Below are positions 7,693 to 17,700 of a DNA stretch of 64,000 nucleotides, one piece after another (within the stretch, counting starts at the first letter, position 1; the number at the start of each line of letters is the position of its first letter). Made by a program: the position numbers and the translations under genes. The notes under the pieces are model-generated. The model made no database searches. It saw only the letters and a program-made list of their open reading frames with translations, and was not told the DNA's origin. Source of the stretch: Pseudobacteroides sp035370245 (GTDB taxonomy: Bacteria > Bacillota > Clostridia > Acetivibrionales > DSM-2933); the NCBI GenBank assembly GCA_035370245.1, contig DAOOVO010000001.1, positions 1 to 64,000 on the forward strand, in the 5' to 3' direction.

Positions 7693-7719
7693 CAGGCATC
7701 CCTATTGCTGGAATGCCTG
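7693..7719 (-). terminator. hairpin downstream of the Na/Pi cotransporter gene
   Basis: CAGGCAT pairs with ATGCCTG, with an inner CC/GG pair, around a short loop. The T tract after it is weak, so termination is plausible rather than certain. Confidence 0.4.
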
Positions 7720-7757
7720 CATATTACCAAACTCTATTTTAGAAAATATTAAAACTG

Positions 7758-9461
7758 TCATGACTGCTGAGGATTGGGCAATTGGTGATCATTAAGAACG
7801 TTCTTGCTCTCAAGGTCATTAAGGACAGCTTCAGCAATATTGTTACAGTGATCTCCAATCCTTTCAAGATTATGAATAAGATCAATGAATATAATTGTCG
7901 CTTTAGGATCACAAAGGCCTTTATTCAATCTTTCCACATGTCTTGAACGAAGTTTGTCTTCTATGTCATCTACCTCATACTCTTCAGATAAAACTTTCTT
8001 AGCTAAAGATGTATCATATTCGCTAAGTGATTTTATAGAGTCACTCACCATATTCCTAATCATTTCGAAAACATCTGAAAGCTCCGATAATGCTTGTTTG
8101 GAAAAAGGAATACGTTCCTGTTCCTTTTGTTCTGCAAACTCGGCTATATTTTTGCAATGATCTCCAATACGCTCAATATCGTGAGTCACATGCATAAGTC
8201 CCGCGAGACGTACCGACTGGCGTTCTGTAAGTGTTCCTGTAGACAGCATGGTTGAAAGATATTTAATGATCTCGCTCTGCAGCATATCTACAACTTCTTC
8301 AGTTTCAGAAACTTTTTTTACACATTTCATATCGCTGTTTATAAAACTGTTTTTTGCATCTTCCGCCATCTGCTTCGCTAAAAGTGCCATCCTTGTAAGC
8401 TCTTTTGTTGCAAGATCCATCGCAACTGCAGGATTGCTCAAAAGCTTGTTGTCAAGATACATAATTTTCTTTTCTGCTGGGTCTTCCTGTCCTCTTACAA
8501 TGAATGTTACTATTTTCGCAAGTACAAAAACAAAAGGTATCCATATTATAGTATTAATAATATTAAAGGCTGTATGTGCATTTGCAATCTGTCTCTTTAT
8601 AATTTCTATTTCAGGTCCTTTCGGGGAAATGAATATAATTAGTTTGGCATAAATAGGGATCAGGAACATAAAAATCACTGCTCCCAAAACATTAAATATG
8701 GTGTGTGCAGCAGCAGCCCTTTTAGCGTTTAATCTCGCACCAACGGATGCAAATATTGCAGTTATAGTGGTACCTATATTATTCCCCAATAAAATAGGTA
8801 TTGCTGTCTGGATGTCTATCAGTGCCCCTCCATCTATTCCAGATTGTGCAGCAACATTTTGAAGAACAGCTATTGTTGCACTGCTGCTCTGAACAATTAC
8901 AGTCATAATAACTCCGGTCAAAAGTCCCAATATGGGATACTGGCTTAGTTGCTTAATCATGCTTTCAAATACAGGACTTGTGGCCAACGGCTCCATTACA
9001 TCACTCATTGTTTCAAGACCGAAGAATAAAAGACCGAATGCAAAAACAGTCTGACCTAGATATTTAACAATTTTTTTCTTGGAAAAGAAAAAGAAGAGAA
9101 AACCTATAGCTGTTATCAAAGGAGTATAATCACCGATATTAAAAGCAATCAACTGGGCAGTTATTGTAGTACCTATATTAGCACCCATAATAACTCCTAT
9201 GGCTTGAGGAAGAGTCATAAGTCCTGCACTTACAAATCCCACCACCATAACTGTAGTAGCACTGCTGCTTTGAATCATTACTGTAACTAAAGTTCCTACT
9301 AAAACCCCCATCAACGGATTACTGGTAAGAACCTCCAGTATCCTTCTCATTCGTTCGCCCGCTGCTTTTTGAAGTCCGTCTCCCATAAGGTTCATACCAT
9401 AGATAAAAACAGCAAGTCCTCCAAGAAGACCAAATATTATCTTTGTTAATTCTTGACCCAT
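7758..9461 (-). CDS. Na+/phosphate cotransporter with PhoU-like tail
   Basis: A 567-aa NptA/PhoU-type protein. ATG follows GAGGGGG. Residues 1-310 carry two Na/Pi cotransporter (PF02690-type) repeats with the duplicated QSSSAT motifs (VMIQSSSATTVMV, VIVQSSSATIAVL) and GxNIGTT motifs in about 8-9 helices. Residues about 340-555 are helical PhoU-like bundles with ERIGDHCKNIAE and ERIGDHCNNIAE. It imports phosphate with sodium at the membrane, and the PhoU part probably senses or regulates. It is monocistronic, with the repeat at 9579-9640 upstream. Confidence 0.9.
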   Translation of the reverse strand: MGQELTKIIFGLLGGLAVFIYGMNLMGDGLQKAAGERMRRILEVLTSNPLMGVLVGTLVTVMIQSSSATTVMVVGFVSAGLMTLPQAIGVIMGANIGTTITAQLIAFNIGDYTPLITAIGFLFFFFSKKKIVKYLGQTVFAFGLLFFGLETMSDVMEPLATSPVFESMIKQLSQYPILGLLTGVIMTVIVQSSSATIAVLQNVAAQSGIDGGALIDIQTAIPILLGNNIGTTITAIFASVGARLNAKRAAAAHTIFNVLGAVIFMFLIPIYAKLIIFISPKGPEIEIIKRQIANAHTAFNIINTIIWIPFVFVLAKIVTFIVRGQEDPAEKKIMYLDNKLLSNPAVAMDLATKELTRMALLAKQMAEDAKNSFINSDMKCVKKVSETEEVVDMLQSEIIKYLSTMLSTGTLTERQSVRLAGLMHVTHDIERIGDHCKNIAEFAEQKEQERIPFSKQALSELSDVFEMIRNMVSDSIKSLSEYDTSLAKKVLSEEYEVDDIEDKLRSRHVERLNKGLCDPKATIIFIDLIHNLERIGDHCNNIAEAVLNDLESKNVLNDHQLPNPQQS

Positions 9462-9578
9462 GTATTTTCCCCCTCTAATAAATTTAAAACATTGAATTAT
9501 AGTATATTGTTTAAGCTAACTGTTCCCTAATCAATATACAATTTGAGCTTAGCTCTTTATATATTTCTCTAATAGATT

Positions 9579-9640
9579 AAAAACTATTAATCTTTTACAT
9601 TTATCTTTCGCTAAATGTAAGATTAATAACGTATTTAATT
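9579..9640. repeat. MITE-like repeat, copy 2 (compact palindrome)
   Basis: The two terminal arms of the element are joined with almost no centre: ACTATTAATCTTTTACATTT and AAATGTAAGATTAATAACGT face each other around five to six bases. The rest of 9462-9865 is AT-rich, without a gene, and includes repeated GTTAAC steps (9670-9720). Confidence 0.55.
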
Positions 9641-9791
9641 TAGTTTAATTATATTACTCAATATTCACTTTTCAAATAGGGTTAATAGAGGGTTAACATA
9701 GAGTTAACACAAAGTTAACAATTAACTGCTCCGGATTAATCAATATCATGTTCATAATTAAAAGTGATAAATCTATTGATGAAATAAAAAA

Positions 9792-9810
9792 AGACACTTT
9801 TTCAAGTGCC
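9792..9810 (-). terminator. terminator downstream of the Cache-domain gene
   Basis: On the minus strand GCACTT pairs with AAGTGT around GAAAA and is followed by a run of seven T. It lies about 55 bases past the stop codon and is probably the main terminator. Confidence 0.65.
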
Positions 9811-9848
9811 TATTTTATCAATATGTAAATTTATCAGTATGTAAAACC

Positions 9849-9862
9849 ACGGGCATTCCCGT
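9849..9862 (-). terminator. short hairpin just after the Cache-domain gene
   Basis: ACGGG-AATG-CCCGT, followed on the minus strand by GGTTTTAC, starts four bases after the stop codon. It is weaker than the hairpin at 9792-9810. Confidence 0.4.
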
Positions 9863-9865
9863 AAT

Positions 9866-11224
9866 TCAGGCCGACAATTTGATATCAAAGTTATCCACAT
9901 CATATACCATCCTTCTCGACAGGAATAAAAACGACAAAAATGCTATTATTATAGCCAACAAGCTAATTTGCGAGATGGGTTTTCTCAAAGATGTTATCTG
10001 CTTGTTGATAAATTTTTTATCAACGCCTATAAACCACATTCCAATTGTTTTACCACTACTGTCCTCGATTGGCATGTATCTCGCCATACAGCTTTTTTCC
10101 AAATCTGTTGTTTCACCTTCAAATTCCTTACCTTGATTTAAAACCGTATTTATTACCTCATTAGATGCTTTAGTTCCTATTGCTCTTTTACCATCATCTT
10201 GTAAAATATTTGTAGTTACTCTGGTGTCGTTCATAAAAACAGTTGCTCGAGATTCTGTAATAGAACCAATTGTATCCACTATTTCAGCATTGCCATTAAT
10301 AGAATTTGTCCCTTTGAATAACTTATTATCATTGATTGTCCAATCACCCTTATATTTCTCGTCAATAAGCATATACCCCAATTCCGAAGCAACTTTCAAT
10401 CTATCTTTTATATTACTGTCTATTATTTTATTGGCAACATTACCTATTGTAAAACCTTGTATAACAAACCAAATTACAACAAATGTCCCTATAAGAAGAA
10501 ATGACATTCTTAAAACCTTTTGCTGTGTTTTATTGTTGTTTGAACTTGATCCAAGGAATGAAACCTTAAGTGTATCAACATCTTTTAGATATTTTTTTGA
10601 ATAGATCATCAATATTATGCATCCTAACATACCGCATAATACGGAAATAACAATAATGGAAGTCCTCACCTCTCTCATCTTTTCATTCTGGCTTCCCACA
10701 TCGCTTTTGAGCACACCAACAAGCCAAGTTCCAATTATTTCTCCCGTATCATCTCTTATCGGTACATATTTTGCATCATATTTTTGACCAAATACATCTT
10801 CAACACCATTATAGGAATAACCATTTTTTATAGCTTTTTTAGCTTCTTCATTGGATAACTTTGCTCCTAATGCTTCTTTCCCATCACCGTCAATTAAGTT
10901 TGAGGCCACACTTTCATCACCAAGATATATTGCAGAAAATGCACCAGTTTTTTCCTTAATTGCGTCTAGAATTTCAAAATTTTCGTTTACCGGATTTTCA
11001 CCTATAAAAAGCTTACCTCCCTTTGACTTCCAATCACCGTAATATTTACTTTTGATGATATCCATCCCTAGATACGATATACTTTCTAATTTTGCCTTTA
11101 CATTGTTCTCAACCAAATTATTGACATTGCTATTTGTGACAAAAAAGATTGTGGCCGTACACAGTGCCATAAGAAGGATAGATACCCTCAGCAGTTTACC
11201 TTTTAACATAACCTTTTTTTTCAT
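9866..11224 (-). CDS. tandem membrane-anchored Cache-domain protein without output domain
   Basis: A 452-aa protein. Start ATG 11224 follows GGGGGAGA. It is built of two consecutive copies of helix / extracellular single-Cache (sCache_3-like) domain / helix: residues about 1-215 (YYGDWKSKGGKLFIGENPVN, ending WLVGV before a helix) and about 235-440 (YKGDWTINDNKLFKGTNSIN, ending WFIGVDKK before a helix). Each copy matches the ligand-binding half of a methyl-accepting chemotaxis receptor, but no HAMP, signalling, kinase or cyclase domain follows; the protein ends about 10 residues after the last helix. The ligand and partner are unknown, and the duplication appears internal. Confidence 0.75.
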   Translation of the reverse strand: MKKKVMLKGKLLRVSILLMALCTATIFFVTNSNVNNLVENNVKAKLESISYLGMDIIKSKYYGDWKSKGGKLFIGENPVNENFEILDAIKEKTGAFSAIYLGDESVASNLIDGDGKEALGAKLSNEEAKKAIKNGYSYNGVEDVFGQKYDAKYVPIRDDTGEIIGTWLVGVLKSDVGSQNEKMREVRTSIIVISVLCGMLGCIILMIYSKKYLKDVDTLKVSFLGSSSNNNKTQQKVLRMSFLLIGTFVVIWFVIQGFTIGNVANKIIDSNIKDRLKVASELGYMLIDEKYKGDWTINDNKLFKGTNSINGNAEIVDTIGSITESRATVFMNDTRVTTNILQDDGKRAIGTKASNEVINTVLNQGKEFEGETTDLEKSCMARYMPIEDSSGKTIGMWFIGVDKKFINKQITSLRKPISQISLLAIIIAFLSFLFLSRRMVYDVDNFDIKLSA

Positions 11225-11265
11225 GCTAAAATCTCCCCCTATTTTCACTAAAAGCATATATGTAT

Positions 11266-11364
11266 ATTAAATACGTTATTAACCTTACATTTATCAGAGC
11301 AAAATAACGAACGCTTTACCCTAAATTTGCAATAGATAAATGTAAAAGATTAATAGTATTTAAT
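11266..11364. repeat. MITE-like repeat, copy 3 (complete, 99 bp)
   Basis: The left arm ATTAAATACGTTATTAACC plus TTACATTTATC is the near-perfect inverse of the right arm, which reads inverted as ATTAAATACTATTAATCTTT plus TACATTTATC. The centre contains AAAATAACGAACGC. There is no reading frame. The remaining intergenic sequence (11225-11598) is AT-rich, with nothing else recognisable except the terminator at 11551. Confidence 0.65.
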
Positions 11365-11550
11365 GTAGATACAAAATAAAGATAAGCCTATATATGGAAA
11401 AACTAACACTATACTACGATATCTAACAAAAATTTGCAACCATTTTCGTAAAATTTTTATAATTCTACAAAAAGGTTGCAAATTTTTAAATAAATATACT
11501 AAGAAAATTTTTCAATTTAGGTTTACTTCTGAATAAATTTTTACATGAAA

Positions 11551-11583
11551 AAAGGTCTTCAGATATCAAACCTGAAAACCTTC
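11551..11583 (-). terminator. terminator of the lipoprotein gene 11599-12369
   Basis: AAGGTTTTCAG pairs with CTGAAGACCTT (one mismatch) and is followed on the minus strand by a run of six T. Confidence 0.75.
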
Positions 11584-11598
11584 CTGTAATTACAATGA

Positions 11599-12369
11599 TC
11601 ATTCAAACTTTACAGAATTGAGCATATCCTGAATAATTTTTTCGTAATCTTCATGTGTTGATGTACCTATAAATACAAGTGCATAGCCCTTCATAACATA
11701 TGCATAATATTTTTGAGTAAGCTTCATCCCATCAGACTCAATAACTGCTTCTAAAACAGCAAAATCCTTGCCTCCGATTTTTTCCGGATAGATAGGCTTA
11801 TCAAGATTGTAAGGCATTTGATCTTTAATGTCCTGCAATTGCTTCTTTACAGATTCCAAATACTGGCTTCCCTTAGATATGCCCTGTAAAAAGTTCAATT
11901 TTTCAGCCATTATCATAAAATTGCCATTTTTATAGGTTTGCCCCGTCATTTCTGCCTTTGAAAGCATAAGCAGGTACACTGTATTTAATTCCGCCAAATC
12001 CAACTCGACTTTCTTGCTTTCATCATCACCGGCTACTAAGTCTTTACCTTTATCCATAACTTGTTTCAAATCTTCTTCAGTTGCAATTTTCCAGTCTATT
12101 GGAAGCTTGACAGATAACCCAAAATAACTGTTTTTATATATGTCACCGTCATTTATACCTAAATCCAACTTTTCATCGACATCTGGCTTTTCGCTAGCTT
12201 CGGTGTCAGTCTGATCAACATTATCAGTCTGATCATTTAATTTATCTTTTACACTTAAAATTTCACCTTTGCCAACCTCTTCCTTATTTGCAATGCCTAC
12301 ACATCCCATAGAAGTCAATGTCAAGCACACCGCAAGTAATATTATACCCGCCATTTTAAATTTTTTCAT
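11599..12369 (-). CDS. lipoprotein of unknown function
   Basis: A 256-aa protein. ATG 12369 follows GGGGGAGAA; a longer in-frame extension upstream has no RBS. The signal peptide ends in a lipobox (LTSMGC, Cys24), so the mature protein should be lipid-anchored outside. An acidic low-complexity stretch (about 30-65) precedes a folded domain (about 70-256) that begins YKNSYFGLSVKLPIDWKIA and ends KIIQDMLNSVKFE, a pattern seen in PsbP/DUF-type extracytoplasmic lipoproteins of firmicutes. Function unknown. It is divergently transcribed from jetABC. Confidence 0.75.
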   Translation of the reverse strand: MKKFKMAGIILLAVCLTLTSMGCVGIANKEEVGKGEILSVKDKLNDQTDNVDQTDTEASEKPDVDEKLDLGINDGDIYKNSYFGLSVKLPIDWKIATEEDLKQVMDKGKDLVAGDDESKKVELDLAELNTVYLLMLSKAEMTGQTYKNGNFMIMAEKLNFLQGISKGSQYLESVKKQLQDIKDQMPYNLDKPIYPEKIGGKDFAVLEAVIESDGMKLTQKYYAYVMKGYALVFIGTSTHEDYEKIIQDMLNSVKFE

Positions 12370-12429
12370 AGTAGTTCTCCCCCAAATCAAATATTTTGTC
12401 AAAGATTGTTCCTTGAAATTCTTACTACA

Positions 12430-12458
12430 ACTATAAATGAATCTTGACCCGTTGTCAA
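12430..12458 (-). promoter_or_regulatory. sigma-A promoter of the lipoprotein gene
   Basis: Minus strand TTGACA (12453-12458), 17 bases, TATAGT (12430-12435). Confidence 0.7.
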
Positions 12459-12477
12459 ATAGAACCATAATTATTCC

Positions 12478-12507
12478 TTGCTGCCCGTACGGAATATATA
12501 TTATAAT
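12478..12507 (+). promoter_or_regulatory. promoter of jetABC
   Basis: TTGCTG (12478-12483), an 18-base spacer and TATAAT (12502-12507), about 60 bases before the jetA start. The divergent lipoprotein promoter begins 20 bases away, so one regulator could affect both. Confidence 0.55.
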
Positions 12508-12567
12508 AGTATATTGCTTGGGATAACCAACCCACATCCCTATAATAAACCAAAAACGGGAGGTTAC

Positions 12568-14016
12568 ATGAAAGTCTTTGATGTTATACCGGGTCAATTT
12601 TTCAGGATCCTGACAGGAAAAAACAGAAATGTATATGTAGAAATACTGCTGTCCTTAAGAAAAGCCTTTAAAAACGAACTTTACATAGATAAGGAAAGCC
12701 TCGTTAACATATTTGCAGAATGTCTTGGGGATCTGATGATCCCCATTGACATTGAAGCGGAACTCGAAGAAGCCGAATCAGACATTACAGACATAAATAT
12801 AGAGGAACCCCAATCCATAACATGGACCTCCATGGCTCATCTGATATTACGCAGGCTTCGAGATACAAACTGGATTGAAATAGAGTACAAACAGCGTTCA
12901 TATGACGAAATAGTAACCATACCTCCATATTCCATGAGTATGATTGAATTTCTTTATTCAATCACACAGGAGAATACCCAGAGCTACAAGTCATATGCAT
13001 TTAACACATATTCATCATTAAAGACAGTTTTAAGCGATGATTCTGAAGATTATTTGTTTACCGCATTAGAGTCGGCCTATACCAATTGCAATTTATTGCT
13101 GGATTCACTTAAGGTACTGTTAAACAACATACGGAGATACCACCAGCTTTTAAACAATTCTTTAGCTGCCAATGACATTTTGAAAAATCATTTTGAAGGC
13201 TATCAGGTGCTGGTTAATGAAAGAATATTTCATCCTTTGATAACAAGGGACTCTGTACTGCGTTTCAAAGTACCTATTATGACCATGATAGATAAGATTC
13301 GTTCAAATGAGGAGCTTAGAAAACGTATAGTAATTCTCGGCATAAGGGAAAGACAATACACCGATATGGAAAGCGGTATGGAGGAGCTCTCCCGTAAATT
13401 ATTTGAGATTTATGATACATTTGAAGGCATAGACAGGCTCATGCAGGAGATACAAAACAAAAACACTGCCTATACCAAGGCCTCCATAGATAAGATGATA
13501 TACCTTTTAAATTATGACCAAAGTGTCAAAACAAAGCTTGCGGACATATTGATGAAATACCCTTATCTGGACGAACAAAAAAAAGATATTGTTTCATCAT
13601 CTGTAAGGCTATTTAAGCAAAGCTATATTGACGAAAAATCCTTATATTGCAGGTCAAACAGGAAGCTTCGGTCATATGAACCGCCCGAGAAAATCAAAAT
13701 TACCAAAACGGAGCATCCGGAAAATGAGCTTGATGATTTCCTAAAAAGCGTAAAAAGCTTATACAGTCACCAACAGATTTCTGCATTTATGGAAAAGGAG
13801 TTTGGCAGTCGAATGGTGCTAAACAGCCAAGAGCTTGATATAAAAGATGATACGAGCTTTATTCTATTGCTCCTTGCAGCAATGAAATCGGGAGAAAAAA
13901 AGACTTTTTATGATGTGGAATTTTTAGAAGGTTATATTGAAAATAATGGTTACAAGTACCCAAATATGAGATTTATTAGGAGAGATAAGGAAAACAATGA
14001 CAAACCTATGGATTGA
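12568..14016 (+). CDS. jetA: JetA, kleisin-like subunit of a Wadjet/MksF SMC complex
   Basis: A 482-aa protein starting MKVFDVIPGQFFRILTGKN after GGGAGG. The N-terminal FF..L motif, mixed helical body and position first in an A-B-C operon match the JetA (DUF5716/MksF) family. In Wadjet and MksBEF complexes this subunit is the kleisin that bridges the SMC heads and binds the JetB dimer. Start ATG 12568 was chosen by the RBS over an upstream in-frame alternative. It overlaps jetB by 20 bases, implying coupled translation. Family assignment is from sequence pattern and context. Confidence 0.8.
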   Translation: MKVFDVIPGQFFRILTGKNRNVYVEILLSLRKAFKNELYIDKESLVNIFAECLGDLMIPIDIEAELEEAESDITDINIEEPQSITWTSMAHLILRRLRDTNWIEIEYKQRSYDEIVTIPPYSMSMIEFLYSITQENTQSYKSYAFNTYSSLKTVLSDDSEDYLFTALESAYTNCNLLLDSLKVLLNNIRRYHQLLNNSLAANDILKNHFEGYQVLVNERIFHPLITRDSVLRFKVPIMTMIDKIRSNEELRKRIVILGIRERQYTDMESGMEELSRKLFEIYDTFEGIDRLMQEIQNKNTAYTKASIDKMIYLLNYDQSVKTKLADILMKYPYLDEQKKDIVSSSVRLFKQSYIDEKSLYCRSNRKLRSYEPPEKIKITKTEHPENELDDFLKSVKSLYSHQQISAFMEKEFGSRMVLNSQELDIKDDTSFILLLLAAMKSGEKKTFYDVEFLEGYIENNGYKYPNMRFIRRDKENNDKPMD

Positions 14017-14716
14017 AGAATTTGAAAAGCTTAGCATTTCAGAGCAAAACATGTTTAGAAAGTGTGTAAACAACATTCTTGCAAAAACATTTATAATAAG
14101 CGAAACATATGATGATACCACAGGCATGATGAAGTACAACCCTGAATATCGTTTTATCGACCGTAACTTTGAAATTATAAATACATATTTGACATATGCA
14201 GGATGGAACCTTTTAAAGGATAGAAACTTAGGAGTCATATATATTGAAAGCGAGTATGAATACAACAGGCTGCATCTTAACAGCTTAACAACTCTTTTCA
14301 TATACACATTACGCCTTTTGTACGATGAAGAACGTGAAAAACTCACATTAAGATCCACCATACCCGTTACGACATATGATGTTGTTTCACGCCTCATGAC
14401 CTTCAATACGCTGAAAAAAAAGCCCTCCGATAAGGATTTAAGCGATACATTCAAGCTTTTATCCCGGTTCAATATAATACAAAAGCTCAGCGGAGAATGG
14501 ACAGAGCCTGATTGCAAATTCATTATATTCCCATCCATACTTATGGTTCTTCCAAATGACTCAATAGGAAGAATATTTAGCAGCATTGAGGAGTACTCTG
14601 CCTTAGAAGCACAGCCAAACTCAGGTGATTTTAACGGGATTGATGAAGCTGATGTTTATGAAATTGATGAGGCTGATGACACTGAACCTGATGTTATACG
14701 AGGGGAGGAAAACTAA
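13997..14716 (+). CDS. jetB: JetB, MksE-like subunit (DUF4194)
   Basis: A 239-aa winged-helix-type protein (MTNLWIEEFEKLSISEQNMF). The region around RDRNLGVIYIES and LRLLYDEEREKL is characteristic of the DUF4194/JetB family. The C-terminal 40 residues are strongly acidic (repeats of DEADVYEIDEADD). In known complexes JetB dimers sit on the kleisin and help grip DNA. The start overlaps jetA, and the stop codon shares one base with the jetC start (TAATG). Confidence 0.8.
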   Translation: MTNLWIEEFEKLSISEQNMFRKCVNNILAKTFIISETYDDTTGMMKYNPEYRFIDRNFEIINTYLTYAGWNLLKDRNLGVIYIESEYEYNRLHLNSLTTLFIYTLRLLYDEEREKLTLRSTIPVTTYDVVSRLMTFNTLKKKPSDKDLSDTFKLLSRFNIIQKLSGEWTEPDCKFIIFPSILMVLPNDSIGRIFSSIEEYSALEAQPNSGDFNGIDEADVYEIDEADDTEPDVIRGEEN

Positions 14717-17700
14717 TGAAAAAATTAACACGCCTTCTTTTAATTAACTGGCATTATTATTCCCTGGAGGTCATTGAATTTGATGACATCAACTTTCTTA
14801 CGGGTAAAACAGGTGCAGGTAAAACTACAATTATAGATGCAATGCAGTTGGTTCTTTTAGGAGAAACAAACGGACAGCACTTCTTCAATAAAGCGGCAAA
14901 CGATAGGTCAAGAAGAACACTTAAGGGTTACCTTCGCGGTGAATACGGTGATGATGGCCAGGCAGGCTTTTTGTCATTAAGAGAAGGTCCATTTTCAAGT
15001 TATATAGCTTGTGAGTTTTTCGATACTGAAAAAGAACGGTATTTTACATTAGGAGTTGTATTTGATTGCAATTTTTCCGTTCAGGATGAAAGTACTTATT
15101 TCATTCTAAAGGATTCTATTCCCGAAAACAATTTTATAGAAGATGACACCCCTCTTTCAATAAGAGACCTAAAGGCCTACCTTAGAAAGAATTATGATAA
15201 GAACCTTTTTGAGTTCAGTGAAAGCGGAAGGTCCTATCAATCAAAAATAAAAAGCCTTTTTGGTGGACTTAGGGATAATTATTTCAGCCTTCTTAAAAAA
15301 GCCGTATCCTTTTCTCCCATTATAGATATTGAGGAATTTATTACCAACAACATCTGTGATGCAAAGGATAATGTGGATATAACGGCAATGCAGGAAAACT
15401 TGAGGTATTACAGAAAGCTTGAACAGGAAGCAAACCTTATGAAATCCAGAATTGCGGATTTGGAAGAAATAGACAAAATATATAGAGCTTCTCACGACGA
15501 AAAACAAAAAGTTGAGATATATCAATACATCATTGACCGATGGGAAATGGAAAAAATCTCACAAGAAATTAATAAGCTTAAAGGCAGCATCAAAAACACG
15601 GAAAATGAATATATGCAAACTGCCGATATCCAGGCCAAACTGTCTGCCGAAATCATGGAAAAATCCACTACCCGTGACAGCCTTATAGAACAGCGTGGTA
15701 AGAATAACATATACCAAAATCAGCAGTCCCTTGAAAGCGAGAAAAAAACAATAGAAGAAAAGATACATGCCTTGGAAGGAACCATCTATGAACTGGTAAA
15801 CCGCTTTCACATATACGCCCTTAACTGGTGTTCTGCAGCAGAAGATACCGATAAGCTTATTGAACATGTAGGAAGGCTGAGCAATAAGGACTTGTTCAAC
15901 GATGAACTCAGCCAGCTTCATGAAAGCTTGTTGAGCTTTAAAAGCGGAATAGGGACACTTTTGGATATAAGAGCCGAAAACATTTCAAGCTTTAGCACCG
16001 ACCAATATCATAAGCTGATGGAATCGGGAAATTCATTTAAAACTTCACTTTCAAATCTTGGACATATGCTAGGTAAGCTTTTGGATTCAAAATCCCTGTC
16101 CATAAAAGAATGTGAGGAAAAGATCAATGCCCTAAAAAACAATATCAAGCCTTTTGACCGCACAGTACAGATTATGAAGGAAGAGCTTCAAATTCGTCTT
16201 TCCGCGAAGTATAAAAAGGATATCACTGTAAATGTACTTGCCGATCTTCTGGAAATCGCCGACAAAAGATGGGTTAACACTATTGAGGGATATATGAGCA
16301 GGCAGAAGCAGTATATATTGGTAGATCCTGAATATTATCCTGATGCTCTAACATTATATGAACAGATAAAATCAGAAAAGGGCATATATGATATCGGACT
16401 TATTGATGGTGACAAAGTGCTTTCATCAAATCCCATTTGCTCAAAAGGAAGCCTTGCAGAGGAAGTTGTAACCGATAATCCATATGCCCGTGCATATGTC
16501 AACTTTTTACTAGGGCGGGTTATAAAATGTGACAGTGCTGCCGACCTTAGAAAATACGATCGTTCGGTAACAGACACAGGAATGCTTTATCAGGGCTATG
16601 TTGCATGCCAAATTAGTCCTGCTCTCTGGCAAAAACCACTTATCGGAAAAAAATCCATCCAGGAGCAAATTGCAAGGTTAGAGTCGGAAAAAATACAATT
16701 GGAAGAAGATTATAAACTCATAAAATCTTCATTTGATTTGTACAAGGGAATCAGGCATATAGATACGATGAACCAGAATGAAGTTCAGGATAATGATAGA
16801 AAACTTAAAGAATCACTGACCATACCCAAACTTCAGGCAAAAAGACAGGAATTATTGGACAAGCTTTCACAGCTCGACCTGGCCTGGGTTCATAACATTA
16901 CCAATGAAATCAATTCTCTTGGAATAGAGATTGAAGAACTCAAATCTCTTGAGAGGAATTGCATTTCAAAATGCGGAGTACTAAAAGAGCGGTTGGACAA
17001 TTTGCGTGATGTGCAGCTTCCTAATGAAATTGCACAATATGAGCTTAGAAACAAACAAATTACAGCAAACTATTCAAAGGAATGGATATCGGATACAGGT
17101 GAACCAAGCTTTAAAAAAGAATTTTCAAATAAGAAAAATCCAAATACAATAATAGCAGACCACAAGTCTCTAATGGAAGTCCACAGAAACCGGCTTGAAA
17201 AGCATTTGGAGCTTCTTTCAAACCTTCGCTCGGAATATAACCGCAAATACGGCTACAGCTATGATGTTAGTGCACATGATAATCAAAAATATTATAAGGC
17301 TCTCATAGAGCTCAGGGAAGAAAAATTACCCGAGTATCTTGAAAAAATAACCGCAGCCAAATCAATGGCCTATGAGCAGTTTGTAAGCCATTTTCTTGCA
17401 GAACTTAAAGCAAATATAGATGATGTTACCGAAAGGATTGCCGAGCTTAACAATTCACTTAAAAAGCATAGATGGGGATCGGAGCAATTCAGCTTTTCCG
17501 TTGTTCCTAATCCCGATTACAAGAAGTTTTACGACATGATCACAGATCCAATGCTTATGAGCGGGTACAATATAACATCCCATGCTTTTATTGAAAAGCA
17601 TGGACCTGTAATCGATGAGCTTTTCTCAAAAATAGTGGATTATGACACCGGTATGGATGCAGATTTGAGGCTTGAAATGGAGAAAAACATTAAGATTTTT

